Below, piece by piece: positions 18,751 through 28,172 of a stretch of DNA of 64,000 nucleotides. The notes beneath the pieces were generated by a model. The model searched no databases. It was given only the letters and a program-made list of their open reading frames with translations, and had not been told where the DNA came from. Position numbers and translations under genes: made by a program. How positions within the stretch are numbered: the first letter of the stretch is position 1; the number at the start of each line of letters is the position of its first letter. The stretch is taken from positions 849,001-913,000 of the forward strand of contig NZ_CP045420.1 in assembly GCF_009363795.1 (NCBI RefSeq), written 5' to 3'. The DNA comes from Palleronia sp. THAF1 (GTDB lineage: Bacteria > Pseudomonadota > Alphaproteobacteria > Rhodobacterales > Rhodobacteraceae).

Positions 18751-20495
18751 GCAGCGCAACAGACGCCGACGCCTTTACAGGCGCCACCCCCGACAACGCG
18801 ATCCGCGACGCCGACCGCGCCGAAGGTGGCCCGGTCCTGGCCGCCGATGGACGCCCGCTGAAAGCATCCCTGTCCCGCTCGCTGCGTCGTTCGAAGCTGC
18901 GCGCCCTGATGCTGATCGCACCGCTTCTGATCTTTATCCTCGTCACCTTCATTGCCCCCATCGCGGACATGCTGTTCCGCTCGGTCGAGAACGACATCGT
19001 CAGCCAGACCCTGCCGCGCACCGTCGTGTCGCTGGAAGAGTGGGACGGTACCGGCGAGCCGTCCGAGGAAACCTACCGCGCCTTGGCCGCCGATCTGATG
19101 GTGGCGACAGAGCTGAAAAACCATACCCGCCTTGGTAGCCGCTTGAATTACGAGACGACGGGCATGTCGTCGCTGTTCCGCAAGACCGGGCGCAACGCGG
19201 ATGAGTTCGGCGAAGTCCCGATGGAGCAATTCTTCGACCTGAACGAGGCTTGGGAAGACCCTGCCGTCTGGGTTTCGATGATGGCCGATCCGGCGTGGGT
19301 CGAACGGCAGGCCGACTGGGCCGAGCGCAAGGCCGAAGTCGAAGCCGCGCAAGACGCCGCCGAGACCCGCGAAGAACAGCGCGCGCTGGAGTTCACGGAA
19401 GTCGAACCGCCGTTCCGAATTGCGTCCGCCGCGCAAGAAGCGCTACCGCGCACGGCCCGCGCCTACCTGCAATTCGGTCAGACGATCCAAAGCGTGGATG
19501 AAGACAGCCCGACCGAAGAAGAACCCTGGGCCATCGTTTACCAAGCCCTCTATGAAGATCTTGAGAACGGCGCGACCGGAGCGGGTCTGGGGCAGGATGA
19601 ATTGCTGTCCGAAGCCGCAGCTGCCGTCGGAGATTTCGAGGTCCTGCCCGCCCGTGAATTCTTCGTGGAAGAGGTGGACGACGACTGGGCCGATAATCAG
19701 GTCTGGGGCACGATCAAGGCGTTTTCATCGCCCTATACGGCTGGCTATTTCCTGTCGTCCGTCGACTATCGCCTGACCCCGCAGGGTGTAGAACAAGCAC
19801 CCGACGATCAAAAAATCTATGGACTGTTGTTCCAGCGCACGATGTTCATGTCACTGACGATCATGTTCAGCTGCATCCTGCTGGGCTACCCCATCGCGTT
19901 CCTGCTTTCGAACCTGCCGCTGCGCACGTCGAACCTGCTGCTGATCCTTGTGTTGCTGCCGTTCTGGACCTCGCTTCTTGTCCGGACGTCCGCATGGAAG
20001 GTGTTGCTGCAACAGCAGGGTGTCATCAACGACATCCTCGTCTGGATCGGTCTGGTGGGTGATGGTGATCGGCTTCAGCTGATCAACAATCAGGCCGGCA
20101 CGATCATCGCGATGACGCATATCCTGCTGCCGTTCATGATCTTGCCGCTTTACTCGGTGATGAAGACGATCCCGCCCTATTACGTGCGTGCCGCCAAGTC
20201 GTTGGGCGCCACGAACTGGACGGCCTTCTGGCGGGTCTACTTCCCGCAGTCCGTGCCGGGCATCGGCGCGGGCTGTATCCTCGTGTTCATTCTGTCGATC
20301 GGCTACTATATCACGCCCGAAATCGTCGGAGGCACGACCGGCACGTTCATCTCGAACCGGATCGCCTATCACATCTCCAGCTCTTTGAATTGGGGTTTGG
20401 CGGCGGCGCTGGGGACCATCCTGCTCGCCGTGGTTCTGCTGCTTTACTACGTCTACGACCGCATCGTCGGCATCGACAACGTCAGCCTGGGTTAA
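18747..20495 (+). CDS. PotB-type ABC permease with a very long first extracytoplasmic region
   Basis: 582 aa, about twice the usual PotB length. An N-terminal cytoplasmic tail (1-50) precedes TM1 (about 52-77, LMLIAPLLIFILVTFIAPIADMLF). Then about 285 residues, acidic and largely helical (for example EAAQDAAETREEQRALEFTEVEPP), separate TM1 from TM2 (about 365-390). The remaining part is an ordinary permease with the EAA-type loop (YYVRAAKSLGATNWTAFWRVYFPQSVPGI) that contacts the ATPase. The start overlaps the DUF1330 stop. The long insert should lie in the periplasm and may interact with the binding protein or substrate. Confidence 0.85.
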   Translation: MSSATDADAFTGATPDNAIRDADRAEGGPVLAADGRPLKASLSRSLRRSKLRALMLIAPLLIFILVTFIAPIADMLFRSVENDIVSQTLPRTVVSLEEWDGTGEPSEETYRALAADLMVATELKNHTRLGSRLNYETTGMSSLFRKTGRNADEFGEVPMEQFFDLNEAWEDPAVWVSMMADPAWVERQADWAERKAEVEAAQDAAETREEQRALEFTEVEPPFRIASAAQEALPRTARAYLQFGQTIQSVDEDSPTEEEPWAIVYQALYEDLENGATGAGLGQDELLSEAAAAVGDFEVLPAREFFVEEVDDDWADNQVWGTIKAFSSPYTAGYFLSSVDYRLTPQGVEQAPDDQKIYGLLFQRTMFMSLTIMFSCILLGYPIAFLLSNLPLRTSNLLLILVLLPFWTSLLVRTSAWKVLLQQQGVINDILVWIGLVGDGDRLQLINNQAGTIIAMTHILLPFMILPLYSVMKTIPPYYVRAAKSLGATNWTAFWRVYFPQSVPGIGAGCILVFILSIGYYITPEIVGGTTGTFISNRIAYHISSSLNWGLAAALGTILLAVVLLLYYVYDRIVGIDNVSLG

Positions 20496-20507
20496 GGGAG
20501 AAACACC

Positions 20508-21359
20508 ATGGAACTGCCCCCCTATGCCACGCTGGGCCAGAAGATCTGGCACTACACGTTCCTGACGATCTGCGGGCTGATCTTCTTCTTCCTGATCGCG
20601 CCGATCCTGACGATCATCCCGCTGTCGTTCAACGCAGAGAACTTCTTTACTTTCACGCCGGGCATGCTGGCGCTGGATCCGGACGCTTACAGCCTGAAGC
20701 ACTACCAGGACTTCTTCACCAACAGCCAATGGCAGGCGGCAATGTGGAACTCGATCCAGATCGCGCCAGTGGCGACGCTGCTGTCGGTGTCGCTGGGGAC
20801 GTTGGCCGCCGTTGGCCTGTCACAGTCACATGTGCCATTCCGGCGGGCGATCATGGCGATCCTGATCTCTCCGATGATCGTGCCGCTGATCATTTCGGCA
20901 GCGGGCATGTACTTCTTCTACAGCCGCATCGGCCTGCAGGGCACCTACATCGGCGTCGTTCTGGCGCACGCCGCACTTGGCATTCCCTTCGTCATCATCA
21001 CCGTGACGGCGACTCTGGTGGGCTTCGACAACTCGCTCACGCGCGCATCGGCCAACCTTGGGGCAGGCCCCGTGCGAACGTTCTTCAAGGTGCAGATGCC
21101 TTTGATCCTGCCGGGCGTGATTTCGGGCGGTCTATTCGCCTTCATTACGTCTTTCGACGAGGTGGTCGTGGTGCTGTTCGTGGGCTCTGCCGGTCAGAAG
21201 ACCCTGCCGTGGCAGATGTTCATCGGCCTACGAGAGCAGATCAGCCCGACGATCCTTGCGGTCGCCACCATCCTTGTCGTGTTGTCGATCATGCTGCTGA
21301 CAGGTGTGGAACTGCTGCGCCGCCGGTCCGAGCGTCTGCGGGGTATGTCACCCGGCTGA
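20508..21359 (+). CDS. PotC-type ABC permease
   Basis: 283 aa, six membrane segments. TM1 is FLTICGLIFFFLIAPILTIIPLSFN. The EAA loop is LTRASANLGAGPVRTFFKVQMPLILPGVISGG (about 184-215). Normal length, in contrast to its partner. Twelve bases after the first permease, with AAGGGAG before ATG. Last gene of the operon; a strong terminator follows. Confidence 0.9.
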   Translation: MELPPYATLGQKIWHYTFLTICGLIFFFLIAPILTIIPLSFNAENFFTFTPGMLALDPDAYSLKHYQDFFTNSQWQAAMWNSIQIAPVATLLSVSLGTLAAVGLSQSHVPFRRAIMAILISPMIVPLIISAAGMYFFYSRIGLQGTYIGVVLAHAALGIPFVIITVTATLVGFDNSLTRASANLGAGPVRTFFKVQMPLILPGVISGGLFAFITSFDEVVVVLFVGSAGQKTLPWQMFIGLREQISPTILAVATILVVLSIMLLTGVELLRRRSERLRGMSPG

Positions 21360-21383
21360 CCAGTGGCATCGTTGTTTGGAAAA

Positions 21384-21418
21384 GCCCGATCTCTGAAACA
21401 GAGGTCGGGCCTTTTTTT
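21384..21418 (+). terminator. Rho-independent terminator of the ABC transporter operon
   Basis: GCCCGAtCTCTG, loop AAA, CAGAGgTCGGGC (21384-21410), then a T-run at 21412-21418. Classical intrinsic terminator. Confidence 0.9.
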
Positions 21419-21420
21419 AT

Positions 21421-21729
21421 TCAAGCATCCGCCGCATCGCCGCCGCCGATGCGCTCCAAAATTGTGATGTCCTGATGCTCGATCAGTGCCCCGGCTTTGG
21501 CAAGACCGTTCGTAATATGATCGGCGGCAAGATGCGCTTCCAGATCCTCGCGGCTTTCCCACTCTTCCATGAAGACGAAACGACGCGGATCGTCCTGTGC
21601 GCGATTAAGCGCGTAGCTGACGCAACCCTTGTCCTTCATCGTCGGTGCGATGACGGACTTGAACAGCTCTTCCAGCTCGGCTTCATGGCCCTTTTTCGCT
21701 GTGAAAACGGCGGTGACGAATGTGCGCAT
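21421..21729 (-). CDS. Antibiotic-biosynthesis-monooxygenase (ABM, YgiN-type) domain protein
   Basis: 102 aa. Small ferredoxin-like beta-barrel protein: FVTAVFTAKKGHEAELEELFKSVIAPTMKDKGCVSYALNRAQDDPRRFVFMEEWESREDLEAHLAADHI fits the ABM/quinol monooxygenase family, including the conserved MEEW and HL(A)xxH segment. Likely a cytosolic oxygenase acting on quinol-like compounds or an uncharacterised relative. It stands between a terminator and the AEC carrier. Confidence 0.85.
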   Translation of the reverse strand: MRTFVTAVFTAKKGHEAELEELFKSVIAPTMKDKGCVSYALNRAQDDPRRFVFMEEWESREDLEAHLAADHITNGLAKAGALIEHQDITILERIGGGDAADA

Positions 21730-21763
21730 GTCTCATCCTCCCTGATGACCCCTTACAAGGTAG

Positions 21764-22690
21764 TCAGGGCAGCACAATTAACCACAACCAGATCGACAGA
21801 AGCGATACGGCTGTTCCGATCAGCACGCCCGACGCGGCAGAGCGTTGGGCGGTACCGTAGATGCTGGCGAAGATGTAGGTGTTGACCCCCGGCGCCATGG
21901 CCGCTGTCAGCACGACGGCGCGAAGCTGATCCACCGATAGGCCGAACAGGAGCGATACGCCGTAGCCAATGGCCGGGTGCAGCACCAAGGAGGCCGCGCA
22001 GATCATGCCGATGATGCGGACATCGCCCTCGGGTTTGTAACGATACAGGATGCCGCCCAAGCCGAACAGGGCGGCGGGCAGGGCGGCGCGGATGATCAGG
22101 TCCAGCGCGTCGCCGATGACGCGCGGGATCGGCATGCCGGTCAGATTCACGATAAAGCCAAGTGCGATGCCGATGACCAGCGCGTTGTGAAACATCGCGC
22201 TCACGACCTTGCGGGGCAGTCCGGCCATGGGCTCTCCACGGGCGCGGACCATCTCCATGACAGTGACGCCGAGAAGGTAGCAGAACGGCGCGTGGACGGC
22301 GATGATCGCGTAGTTGAAGCGCAGCGCATCGGTGCCGAAGGCGCGTTCGGCAATGGGCAGGCCCAGCAGGACAGAGTTGCTGAACAGACCGCAAAAGCCG
22401 ATGGCGACCGAGTCCTCCCAAGTCCGCCCCAGCGCGCGCGCGCCGAATAGGCCGAAGATGAAGCCGGACGTTGCGCCCAGATAGAAGGCCAGCAGCATCG
22501 GGACAGAAAATTCAGCGCCAAGGTCGATTTCCGCGATGGCGCGAAACAGCAGGCAGGGGATTGCAAAGCCTTGGGTGAATCGCATCAGCCCGTCGACCGC
22601 GCTATCCGCAAAGAGGCCCCGCCACACGGCCAAGTATCCTGCCCCGATCACAATGAAGACGGGCAGGATGACGTCGAGAAGCGCGGTCAT
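21764..22690 (-). CDS. AEC-family (auxin efflux carrier-like) transporter
   Basis: 308 aa, about ten membrane segments. Two five-helix repeats: the first starts LLDVILPVFIVIGAGYLAVWRG, the second VVSAMFHNALVIGIALGFIVN. Conserved NSVLLGLPIA lies in the middle of the first half, as in other AEC proteins that move malonate, malate or related organic acids. Its start overlaps the stop of the next upstream gene (MBL hydrolase) by four bases. Confidence 0.88.
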   Translation of the reverse strand: MTALLDVILPVFIVIGAGYLAVWRGLFADSAVDGLMRFTQGFAIPCLLFRAIAEIDLGAEFSVPMLLAFYLGATSGFIFGLFGARALGRTWEDSVAIGFCGLFSNSVLLGLPIAERAFGTDALRFNYAIIAVHAPFCYLLGVTVMEMVRARGEPMAGLPRKVVSAMFHNALVIGIALGFIVNLTGMPIPRVIGDALDLIIRAALPAALFGLGGILYRYKPEGDVRIIGMICAASLVLHPAIGYGVSLLFGLSVDQLRAVVLTAAMAPGVNTYIFASIYGTAQRSAASGVLIGTAVSLLSIWLWLIVLP

Positions 22691-23484
22691 GCGTCGTCCA
22701 GCGTCAGGACCATCATGTCATAGGCGGGTTCGATATGATCGGGCGTCTCGGCACGCACGGTCTCATAGTCCAGATCGTTGTGCATGTTGGTCAGCACGGC
22801 GCGCTTGGGCTGCGCGCGGGCGATCCACTCCAGCGTGTTGTCCAGATGCGAATGGCTTGGGTGAGGGCTACGGCGCAAAGCGTCAACGACCCAGATATCC
22901 AGGTTTTCCAGCGCCTTCCACGTTGTGTCGGGCAGCGCGCCCGCGTCCGGCAAATAGGCCAACCCGCCGATGCGAAAGCCGAGAGCATCGATATTTCCGT
23001 GGTGTGCGATGAAGGGCGTCAGGGTGATGTCGCCCCCCTTGCCAGTGATCGTCACCGGCCCGTTGATCGCGTTCATCTGCAGGATCGGCGGGTAGTCCGA
23101 ACCCTTTGGCGTCTCGAACACGTAGCTGAACCGCTGCAACAGGTCCGCGCGCGTCGTGTCGTCAGCCCAAACCTTCACGCGCTCGCGGGTGTTGATGACG
23201 ATCATGCGCAGGTCGTCGATGCCGTGGCAGTGGTCCGCGTGGGAATGGGTGAAGACCACGCCATCGACGGCGCCGATGCCAGCGTCCAGAAGTTGTTCGC
23301 GCAGGTCCGGCGAGGCGTCGATCAGAACGCGGGTGGTGCCTTCGGGCTCGATCCGTTCCACCAGCATAGAGCAGCGGCGGCGGCGGTTCTTCGGGTTCGC
23401 GGGATCGCACGCACCCCAATGCCCACCGATTCGCGGCACACCACCGGACGAGCCGCAGCCAAGAATAGTGAATCGCAGGCTCAT
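22687..23484 (-). CDS. MBL-fold metal-dependent hydrolase (PhnP-like)
   Basis: 265 aa. N-terminal FTILGCGSSGGVPRIGGHWGACDPANPKNRRRRCSMLV and HSHADHCHGIDDLR (metal site) are typical of the PhnP/cyclic phosphodiesterase branch of the beta-lactamase fold. Further ligands: H in FIAHHGN, D in LPDAG, and H in HSHLDN. Overlaps tatD at its start and the AEC gene at its end. In many Rhodobacteraceae this gene lies next to tatD and holB. The substrate is unknown; there is no phn cluster here. Confidence 0.85.
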   Translation of the reverse strand: MSLRFTILGCGSSGGVPRIGGHWGACDPANPKNRRRRCSMLVERIEPEGTTRVLIDASPDLREQLLDAGIGAVDGVVFTHSHADHCHGIDDLRMIVINTRERVKVWADDTTRADLLQRFSYVFETPKGSDYPPILQMNAINGPVTITGKGGDITLTPFIAHHGNIDALGFRIGGLAYLPDAGALPDTTWKALENLDIWVVDALRRSPHPSHSHLDNTLEWIARAQPKRAVLTNMHNDLDYETVRAETPDHIEPAYDMMVLTLDDA

Positions 23485-24260
23485 GCGGCTTTCCGGAACA
23501 GGCGCGCGAAATTCTCTTCGGTCTGCTTGGCGAAGTCCTCATAGGACAGGCCGAAGGTCTCGGCCGCGGCGCGGGCCGTGTGGGCGACGAAAGCCGGTTC
23601 GTTGCGCTTGCCGCGATGGGGCGGGGGGGCAAGGTAGGGGCTGTCGGTCTCGACAAGGATGCGATCCAGCGGTGCGGCGGCGAAGATATCGCGCAATTCG
23701 CTGGATTTCTTGAAGGCGGTGATGCCGGACATGGACAGGTAGAACCCGAGGCCAAGCGCCGTTTGCGCCAGTGCCGCGCTAGACGAAAAGCAATGCATCA
23801 CGCAATCGAATGCGCCGTTGGCGTGCTCTTCGGTCAGGATCCGCGCCATGTCTTCGTCGGCATCGCGCGAATGGATGATCAAGGGTAGGCCGGATTGGCG
23901 GCAGGCCTCCATATGGATGCGCAGGCTGTCCTGCTGCGCGTCCATTGAATTGCGCGAATAGTGATAATCCAGACCCGTTTCACCGATTCCGACCATCTTG
24001 GGATGCGCGGTAAGTGCAAGAATCTCGTCCACGCTGACCATTGGCTCGTCGCCCGCGCTCATCGGATGTGTCCCGGCTGCCCAATAGACAGGGGCGTGCG
24101 CTTCGGCGATGGCGCGCACTTGGTCGGCTTGCCGCAGCTTGGTGCAAATCGTCACCATGCGGTGCACGCCGGCCTCTGCCGCGCGCGCGACGAATTCGGC
24201 TTGCGCGCCGTCGAAGTCCGGGAAGTCCAGGTGGCAATGGCTGTCGGTGATCGGAGTCAT
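23481..24260 (-). CDS. TatD-family metal-dependent DNase/hydrolase
   Basis: 259 aa TIM-barrel hydrolase. Metal and catalytic motifs: DSHCHLDF (residues 6-13), GIGETGLDYHYS, PLIIHSRDADED, CVMHCFSSS and VETDSPYLAPPPHRGKRNEP. Length is normal. Family members act as 3'-5' exonucleases or D-aminoacyl-tRNA deacylase-like enzymes. Downstream of holB in the tmk-holB-tatD arrangement found widely in bacteria. Confidence 0.93.
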   Translation of the reverse strand: MTPITDSHCHLDFPDFDGAQAEFVARAAEAGVHRMVTICTKLRQADQVRAIAEAHAPVYWAAGTHPMSAGDEPMVSVDEILALTAHPKMVGIGETGLDYHYSRNSMDAQQDSLRIHMEACRQSGLPLIIHSRDADEDMARILTEEHANGAFDCVMHCFSSSAALAQTALGLGFYLSMSGITAFKKSSELRDIFAAAPLDRILVETDSPYLAPPPHRGKRNEPAFVAHTARAAAETFGLSYEDFAKQTEENFARLFRKAA

Positions 24261-24263
24261 GGT

Positions 24264-25376
24264 TCAGCCGCGCACTGTGGCGCGGCCCGTGTTGTTGATC
24301 ATCAGGCCGCTATCTAGGACCAGGGATGACGGGTCAAGGTTGACTGCCCGCCCATGCGCGATCCGGGCCGAGACCTCGGCGGCCAGTTCCGCCCACGCGC
24401 GTCCTGCGTTTGCATCGGGGGCAAGGCGGGCGAGCACATCGGCCTCTCCCCGCGCGGCTTCCGCATCGGGGGGAAGGCCCGCGCCCTGGCGGGCCAGGCG
24501 CGACAGCAGCAGGTCGAGCAGGCGCGCCAAGGCGTCCATCTTCCCGCGTCCTGCCGCGCCGTTCAGGCCGGTCGTCAGCTTTAGCAGGCGTTGGCGGTCG
24601 ATTTCCGGAACGCCGCCCGCAAGCGCAACGAGATCGGCGTAAAGCTTCGGGCCATCCTCTTGCAGCAGCCGTGCTGCCTCTCCGACCGAACCAGAGGCGA
24701 GTTGCGACAGGCTGGCCGCGTCCACGGACGGCTCCAGTCCCGCTTGTTCGATGGCAGCGCCCAGGTCGGTAGCGTTCAGCGGTTGCAGGGCAAGGGTGCG
24801 GCAGCGCGAACGGATCGTGGGAAGCAGACGGGCAGGGGCGTGGGCGATCAGCAGGAAGGTTGTGCGGGCAGGGGGTTCTTCGACCAGCTTCAGGATCGCG
24901 TTGGCAGCCTGCGGGTTCAGTTGATCGGCAGCGTCCACAATGACCACGCGCTGCCCGCCATCCGTTGCCGACATATGCAGGAAATCGCGCAGGCCGCGTG
25001 CCACATCGACGGTGATGTCACGCCGTTCGGTGCCGGTGGGCGACAGGGTCGGCCGCATCAGGAACAGCGACGGCTCGGACAGCGCACGGGTGCGGGCGGT
25101 GACCGGGTGATCGGGTGGTAGATCGAGCGTGTCTGACCCGCCGAACATGCCACCGCGTTCTGGTCCCGCGATCAGAAAGCGCGCGATACGCCACGCGAGC
25201 GTCGCCTTGCCGATACCGCGCGGGCCGGTCAGCAGCCACGCGTGGTGCATCCGGTCGTCGTTCCATGCCTCTAAAACCGTGCGCTCGGGCGCGGCGTGGC
25301 CGAACAGCTGCTCGGTGTGGCGCGGGTGGGGCACGCCTTCGACGCGGTCCGGCTCGTATGGGGTGTCGTCGCTCAT
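24264..25376 (-). CDS. holB: DNA polymerase III, delta' subunit
   Basis: 370 aa clamp-loader component. The AAA+ Walker A variant is GPRGIGKATLAWRIA (about residue 49), followed by VVIVDAADQLNPQAANAILKLVEEPPARTTFLLIAHAPARLLPTIRSRC with sensor 1 and the SRC motif. Start at MSDDTPYEPD. It lies 10 bases after tmk and three bases before tatD. The zinc-binding cysteines seen in many delta' proteins are not obvious, which is common in alphaproteobacteria. Confidence 0.92.
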   Translation of the reverse strand: MSDDTPYEPDRVEGVPHPRHTEQLFGHAAPERTVLEAWNDDRMHHAWLLTGPRGIGKATLAWRIARFLIAGPERGGMFGGSDTLDLPPDHPVTARTRALSEPSLFLMRPTLSPTGTERRDITVDVARGLRDFLHMSATDGGQRVVIVDAADQLNPQAANAILKLVEEPPARTTFLLIAHAPARLLPTIRSRCRTLALQPLNATDLGAAIEQAGLEPSVDAASLSQLASGSVGEAARLLQEDGPKLYADLVALAGGVPEIDRQRLLKLTTGLNGAAGRGKMDALARLLDLLLSRLARQGAGLPPDAEAARGEADVLARLAPDANAGRAWAELAAEVSARIAHGRAVNLDPSSLVLDSGLMINNTGRATVRG

Positions 25377-25386
25377 TCCGGCAGCC

Positions 25387-26007
25387 CTAGCACGCAGCGG
25401 GCAGCGCGGCGACCACATCGGCGGCCACGACATCCGGTGCGCGATCGCCGTCGATGACCGCGATGCGGTCTGTGGCGGCGGCAAGGTCCAGAAAGCCCTG
25501 CCGCATCCGGGCCTGCATATCGACGCCGAAGGATTCGAACCGTTCTTCCTTCCCCTGCCGACTCAGTGCGCGGCGCAGGCCGGTTTCGGGGTCCATGTCG
25601 ATCAGGAAGGTCCGGTCTGGCTCAATCCCGATGACAGCGTCGTGCAGCGTATCGACAAGGCCGCGCAGATCGCCGCGGGTTAGGCCTTGGTAAACACGAG
25701 TGGAGTCGGCAAAGCGGTCGCAGATCACTACGGCACCGCGCGCGACAGCGGGACGGATCAGCCGTTCAAGATGGTCACGACGGGCGGCGGTGAAGAGCAG
25801 TAGTTCGGTGGTGGCGGACCAGCGGTCGGGATCGCCCTCCAGCACCAGCCTCCGGATTTCCTCGGCCCCGTTGGAACCGCCCGGCTCACGCGTCAGCACG
25901 ACCTCGCGGCCTTGGGCGGACAGGTGCTCGGCCAGCATCCGGGCCTGCGTGGATTTGCCCGACCCGTCGATCCCCTCAAAGCTCAGGAACAGGCTTGGCG
26001 CGCTCAC
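25387..26007 (-). CDS. tmk: Thymidylate kinase
   Basis: 206 aa; phosphorylates dTMP to dTDP. P-loop FEGIDGSGKSTQA (about 10-22), TREPGG (about 40), DRFADSTRVYQG, and a LID region RQGKEERFES. GTG start overlaps the stop of the carboxypeptidase gene by four bases. Confidence 0.96.
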   Translation of the reverse strand: MSAPSLFLSFEGIDGSGKSTQARMLAEHLSAQGREVVLTREPGGSNGAEEIRRLVLEGDPDRWSATTELLLFTAARRDHLERLIRPAVARGAVVICDRFADSTRVYQGLTRGDLRGLVDTLHDAVIGIEPDRTFLIDMDPETGLRRALSRQGKEERFESFGVDMQARMRQGFLDLAAATDRIAVIDGDRAPDVVAADVVAALPAAC

Positions 26008-27182
26008 TCTGCGGCGGGCTCTGCGGTTTCGGGGTCGGCCTCGTCACTTTCCATCGCGCGGGCCAGCAGTACGTTCGCGGCCGTCTTCATGCGCGGCATG
26101 AAGCCGCCTTTCGCGACGGCAGAGGCTGCGACCAGCGGCACCTCGGTGTCCGGCAGACCAGCGATCTTGATGAGCAGCGTACCCACTTCGGCACCCTCGG
26201 CGATCGGCGCGCGCAGCGGACTGTCGAAACGTGCTTCTGCAATGACGTTGTCTTGCTCCAGCGCCGGAATCAGCATGGTGCGGCCGTCACCGGCGACCAG
26301 ATCGACGGTGCTCTGCTGCCCAAGCCATACGTCCGCGGTGGCGATGGAACGACCTTCTTGAACGATCTCACGCTCTACGAATTGGCGGAAGGCCCAGTTG
26401 ACGATCCGCTCGGATTCCTCACGCCGCGCGCGCTCGCTATCAAGGCCGGTGATGACGAAAACGATGCGCCGGTCTCCCTGCGCGGCAGAGCCGACAAGGC
26501 CGTAACCAGCCTCGGAGGTGTGGCCGGTCTTCAGCCCGTCCGCACCGATGCCAAGGCCCAACAGCGGGTTGCGGTTCGTGGTGTTGGCCGGCGCGCGGTT
26601 GTCAAAAGCGAACTCTTTCTGCGCGAAATAGCCGTAGTAGTCGGGGAATTCGTTGATCAGCCGCTCGGCCAGAATACCCAAGTCCTGCATCGACATGCGC
26701 TGGTCCGGATGCGGCCAGCCCGATGCGTTGGCGAAGGTCGAATTCATCATCCCAAGATCGCGGGCGCGGTCGGTCATCTGGCGGGCAAAGGCCTCTTCCG
26801 TACCGGCCAGCCCTTCGGCGACCACGACGCAGGCGTCGTTGCCGGACATGACGATGATGCCTTGGATCAGTTCTTCCACCGTGGGACGGTCACGTTCGTT
26901 CAGGAACATGGTCGAACCGCCCATGGCCTTGGCCTTCGACGATACGCCGAAGCGTGTGTCCATCTGCACGCGACCGTCTTTCAGCGCCTCGAACAGCATG
27001 TTCAGGGTCATCAATTTGGACATGGACGCAGGCGGCAGCGGCACATCGGCGTTCTTGGACAGAAGAACTGTGCCGGTCGAGATGTCCTTGACGTAGGCGC
27101 CGGTGGCGTTGGTATCGAAACCCTGCGCGTGCAGGCCGATGGTGGTGGCCAGCAGGATCAGGGCGGATCGTAAAAATGTCAT
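26004..27182 (-). CDS. dacC: D-alanyl-D-alanine carboxypeptidase (penicillin-binding protein 5/6 type)
   Basis: 392 aa. Signal peptide MTFLRSALILLATTIGLHAQG. Peptidase S11 motifs: SxxK in PPASMSKLMT (Ser about 54), SxN as SGN in IIVMSGNDACVVVAEGL, and KTG in DGLKTGHTSEAGYGLVGSA. The C-terminal domain (275-392) ends in an acidic tail rather than a clear amphipathic anchor. Removes the terminal D-Ala of peptidoglycan pentapeptides in the periplasm. The symbol is one of several used for this family (dacA/dacC/dacF). Confidence 0.92.
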   Translation of the reverse strand: MTFLRSALILLATTIGLHAQGFDTNATGAYVKDISTGTVLLSKNADVPLPPASMSKLMTLNMLFEALKDGRVQMDTRFGVSSKAKAMGGSTMFLNERDRPTVEELIQGIIVMSGNDACVVVAEGLAGTEEAFARQMTDRARDLGMMNSTFANASGWPHPDQRMSMQDLGILAERLINEFPDYYGYFAQKEFAFDNRAPANTTNRNPLLGLGIGADGLKTGHTSEAGYGLVGSAAQGDRRIVFVITGLDSERARREESERIVNWAFRQFVEREIVQEGRSIATADVWLGQQSTVDLVAGDGRTMLIPALEQDNVIAEARFDSPLRAPIAEGAEVGTLLIKIAGLPDTEVPLVAASAVAKGGFMPRMKTAANVLLARAMESDEADPETAEPAAE

Positions 27183-27216
27183 GGCTGGTGCTCCCATGGT
27201 GTTCAGCGGCAGCCTA

Positions 27217-28017
27217 TCAGCCCGAAACGAAATACGCATCCGAGAAGCCAAGCCCCTTCACGGTTTCGAGATCGGCCGCCCGCGCGCCCGAGTTCGCCGC
27301 CGGGCCAACGGTGACGCGGAAGAAGGTTTTCCCGGCGGTGCGCTGTTCGTTGATCGTTGGCGTCAGACCCGCGCTGCGCAGGGCGGTCGCGGTGTTTTCG
27401 GCGTTTCGCTCTACGCTGAAGATACCGATCTGAATGAACGGTTTGGACAGGCTACTGCTCTGCGTGCTGACCGAGGCCGGGGCGCTGACCGGGGCCGGCG
27501 CCACGGGCGGTTCGGAAGAGGCCAGCGGCGTGTCGTTATCGAGAGATGCGGTTTCCACCGGCGGGGGGGTCCCCAGTCCTGTCGAAGCAGCCGGTGTTGC
27601 GCCGTTCGATTGCTCTTCACGGCGCAGCGCCGTGACGTTCAGTTGCGACGGCGTACCGGCCTGCATCTGAAGCGCTTCTGCCGCATCCGAGCTGACCTGG
27701 AGCGCAGGGCCCGGCAGATCGCCGTCCCGCCGGAACAGCGCGCCGATGACGAACTGTCCGTTGGCCTCGTTGCGGATGATGACGCGCTCTGGCTCGTCCG
27801 TGTCTGGATGCGCGACCCAGACACCACCCAAGGATGGCCGCCCGTCCCAAACGCCCGCGTCGGCAACCTGAAACACCTCTGGCGCCTCGACGTCGCGCTC
27901 AACAAGTCGCTGGGTCGTGGCCCCGCGCACGGTGTCGCTGCCATCCTCATTCCCACCGCCGACGCAGCCCGTCATAAGCGCTGCGACGGCGCAAATCGTG
28001 ATAAGGCGTGTGCCCAT
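27217..28017 (-). CDS. SPOR-domain lipoprotein
   Basis: 266 aa. Lipoprotein signal LITICAVAALMTGC with the lipobox cysteine at about 18. The central region holds a domain of unknown type plus a Pro/Ala/Ser-rich linker. The C-terminal SPOR domain (about 190-266: KPFIQIGIFSVERNAENTATALRSAGLTPTINEQ...FRVTVGPA) binds denuded glycan at division septa. Upstream of dac, so a peptidoglycan operon is likely. It could be RlpA-like in role but lacks the double-psi barrel catalytic core that I would expect for RlpA. Confidence 0.85.
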   Translation of the reverse strand: MGTRLITICAVAALMTGCVGGGNEDGSDTVRGATTQRLVERDVEAPEVFQVADAGVWDGRPSLGGVWVAHPDTDEPERVIIRNEANGQFVIGALFRRDGDLPGPALQVSSDAAEALQMQAGTPSQLNVTALRREEQSNGATPAASTGLGTPPPVETASLDNDTPLASSEPPVAPAPVSAPASVSTQSSSLSKPFIQIGIFSVERNAENTATALRSAGLTPTINEQRTAGKTFFRVTVGPAANSGARAADLETVKGLGFSDAYFVSG

Positions 28018-28172
28018 GTTCGTGCCTCTAACCGCTCTGATCCGCGCCTGTGCCGACGCTGTTGTCCCGAGCTTACTCCAGCGCGGAGCATCTGAAAAGC
28101 GCGCGCATTCCGCCTCGGCGTTCTTCCACCGTCTTTTCAACCACGCGCGATGGCGTTATCGGTGCCCGCACC

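Noticed and set aside
20390-21475. 361-codon plus-strand frame overlapping the two permeases
   Set aside because: Out of frame with both permeases, which carry the conserved loops; this is a GC-driven open frame.
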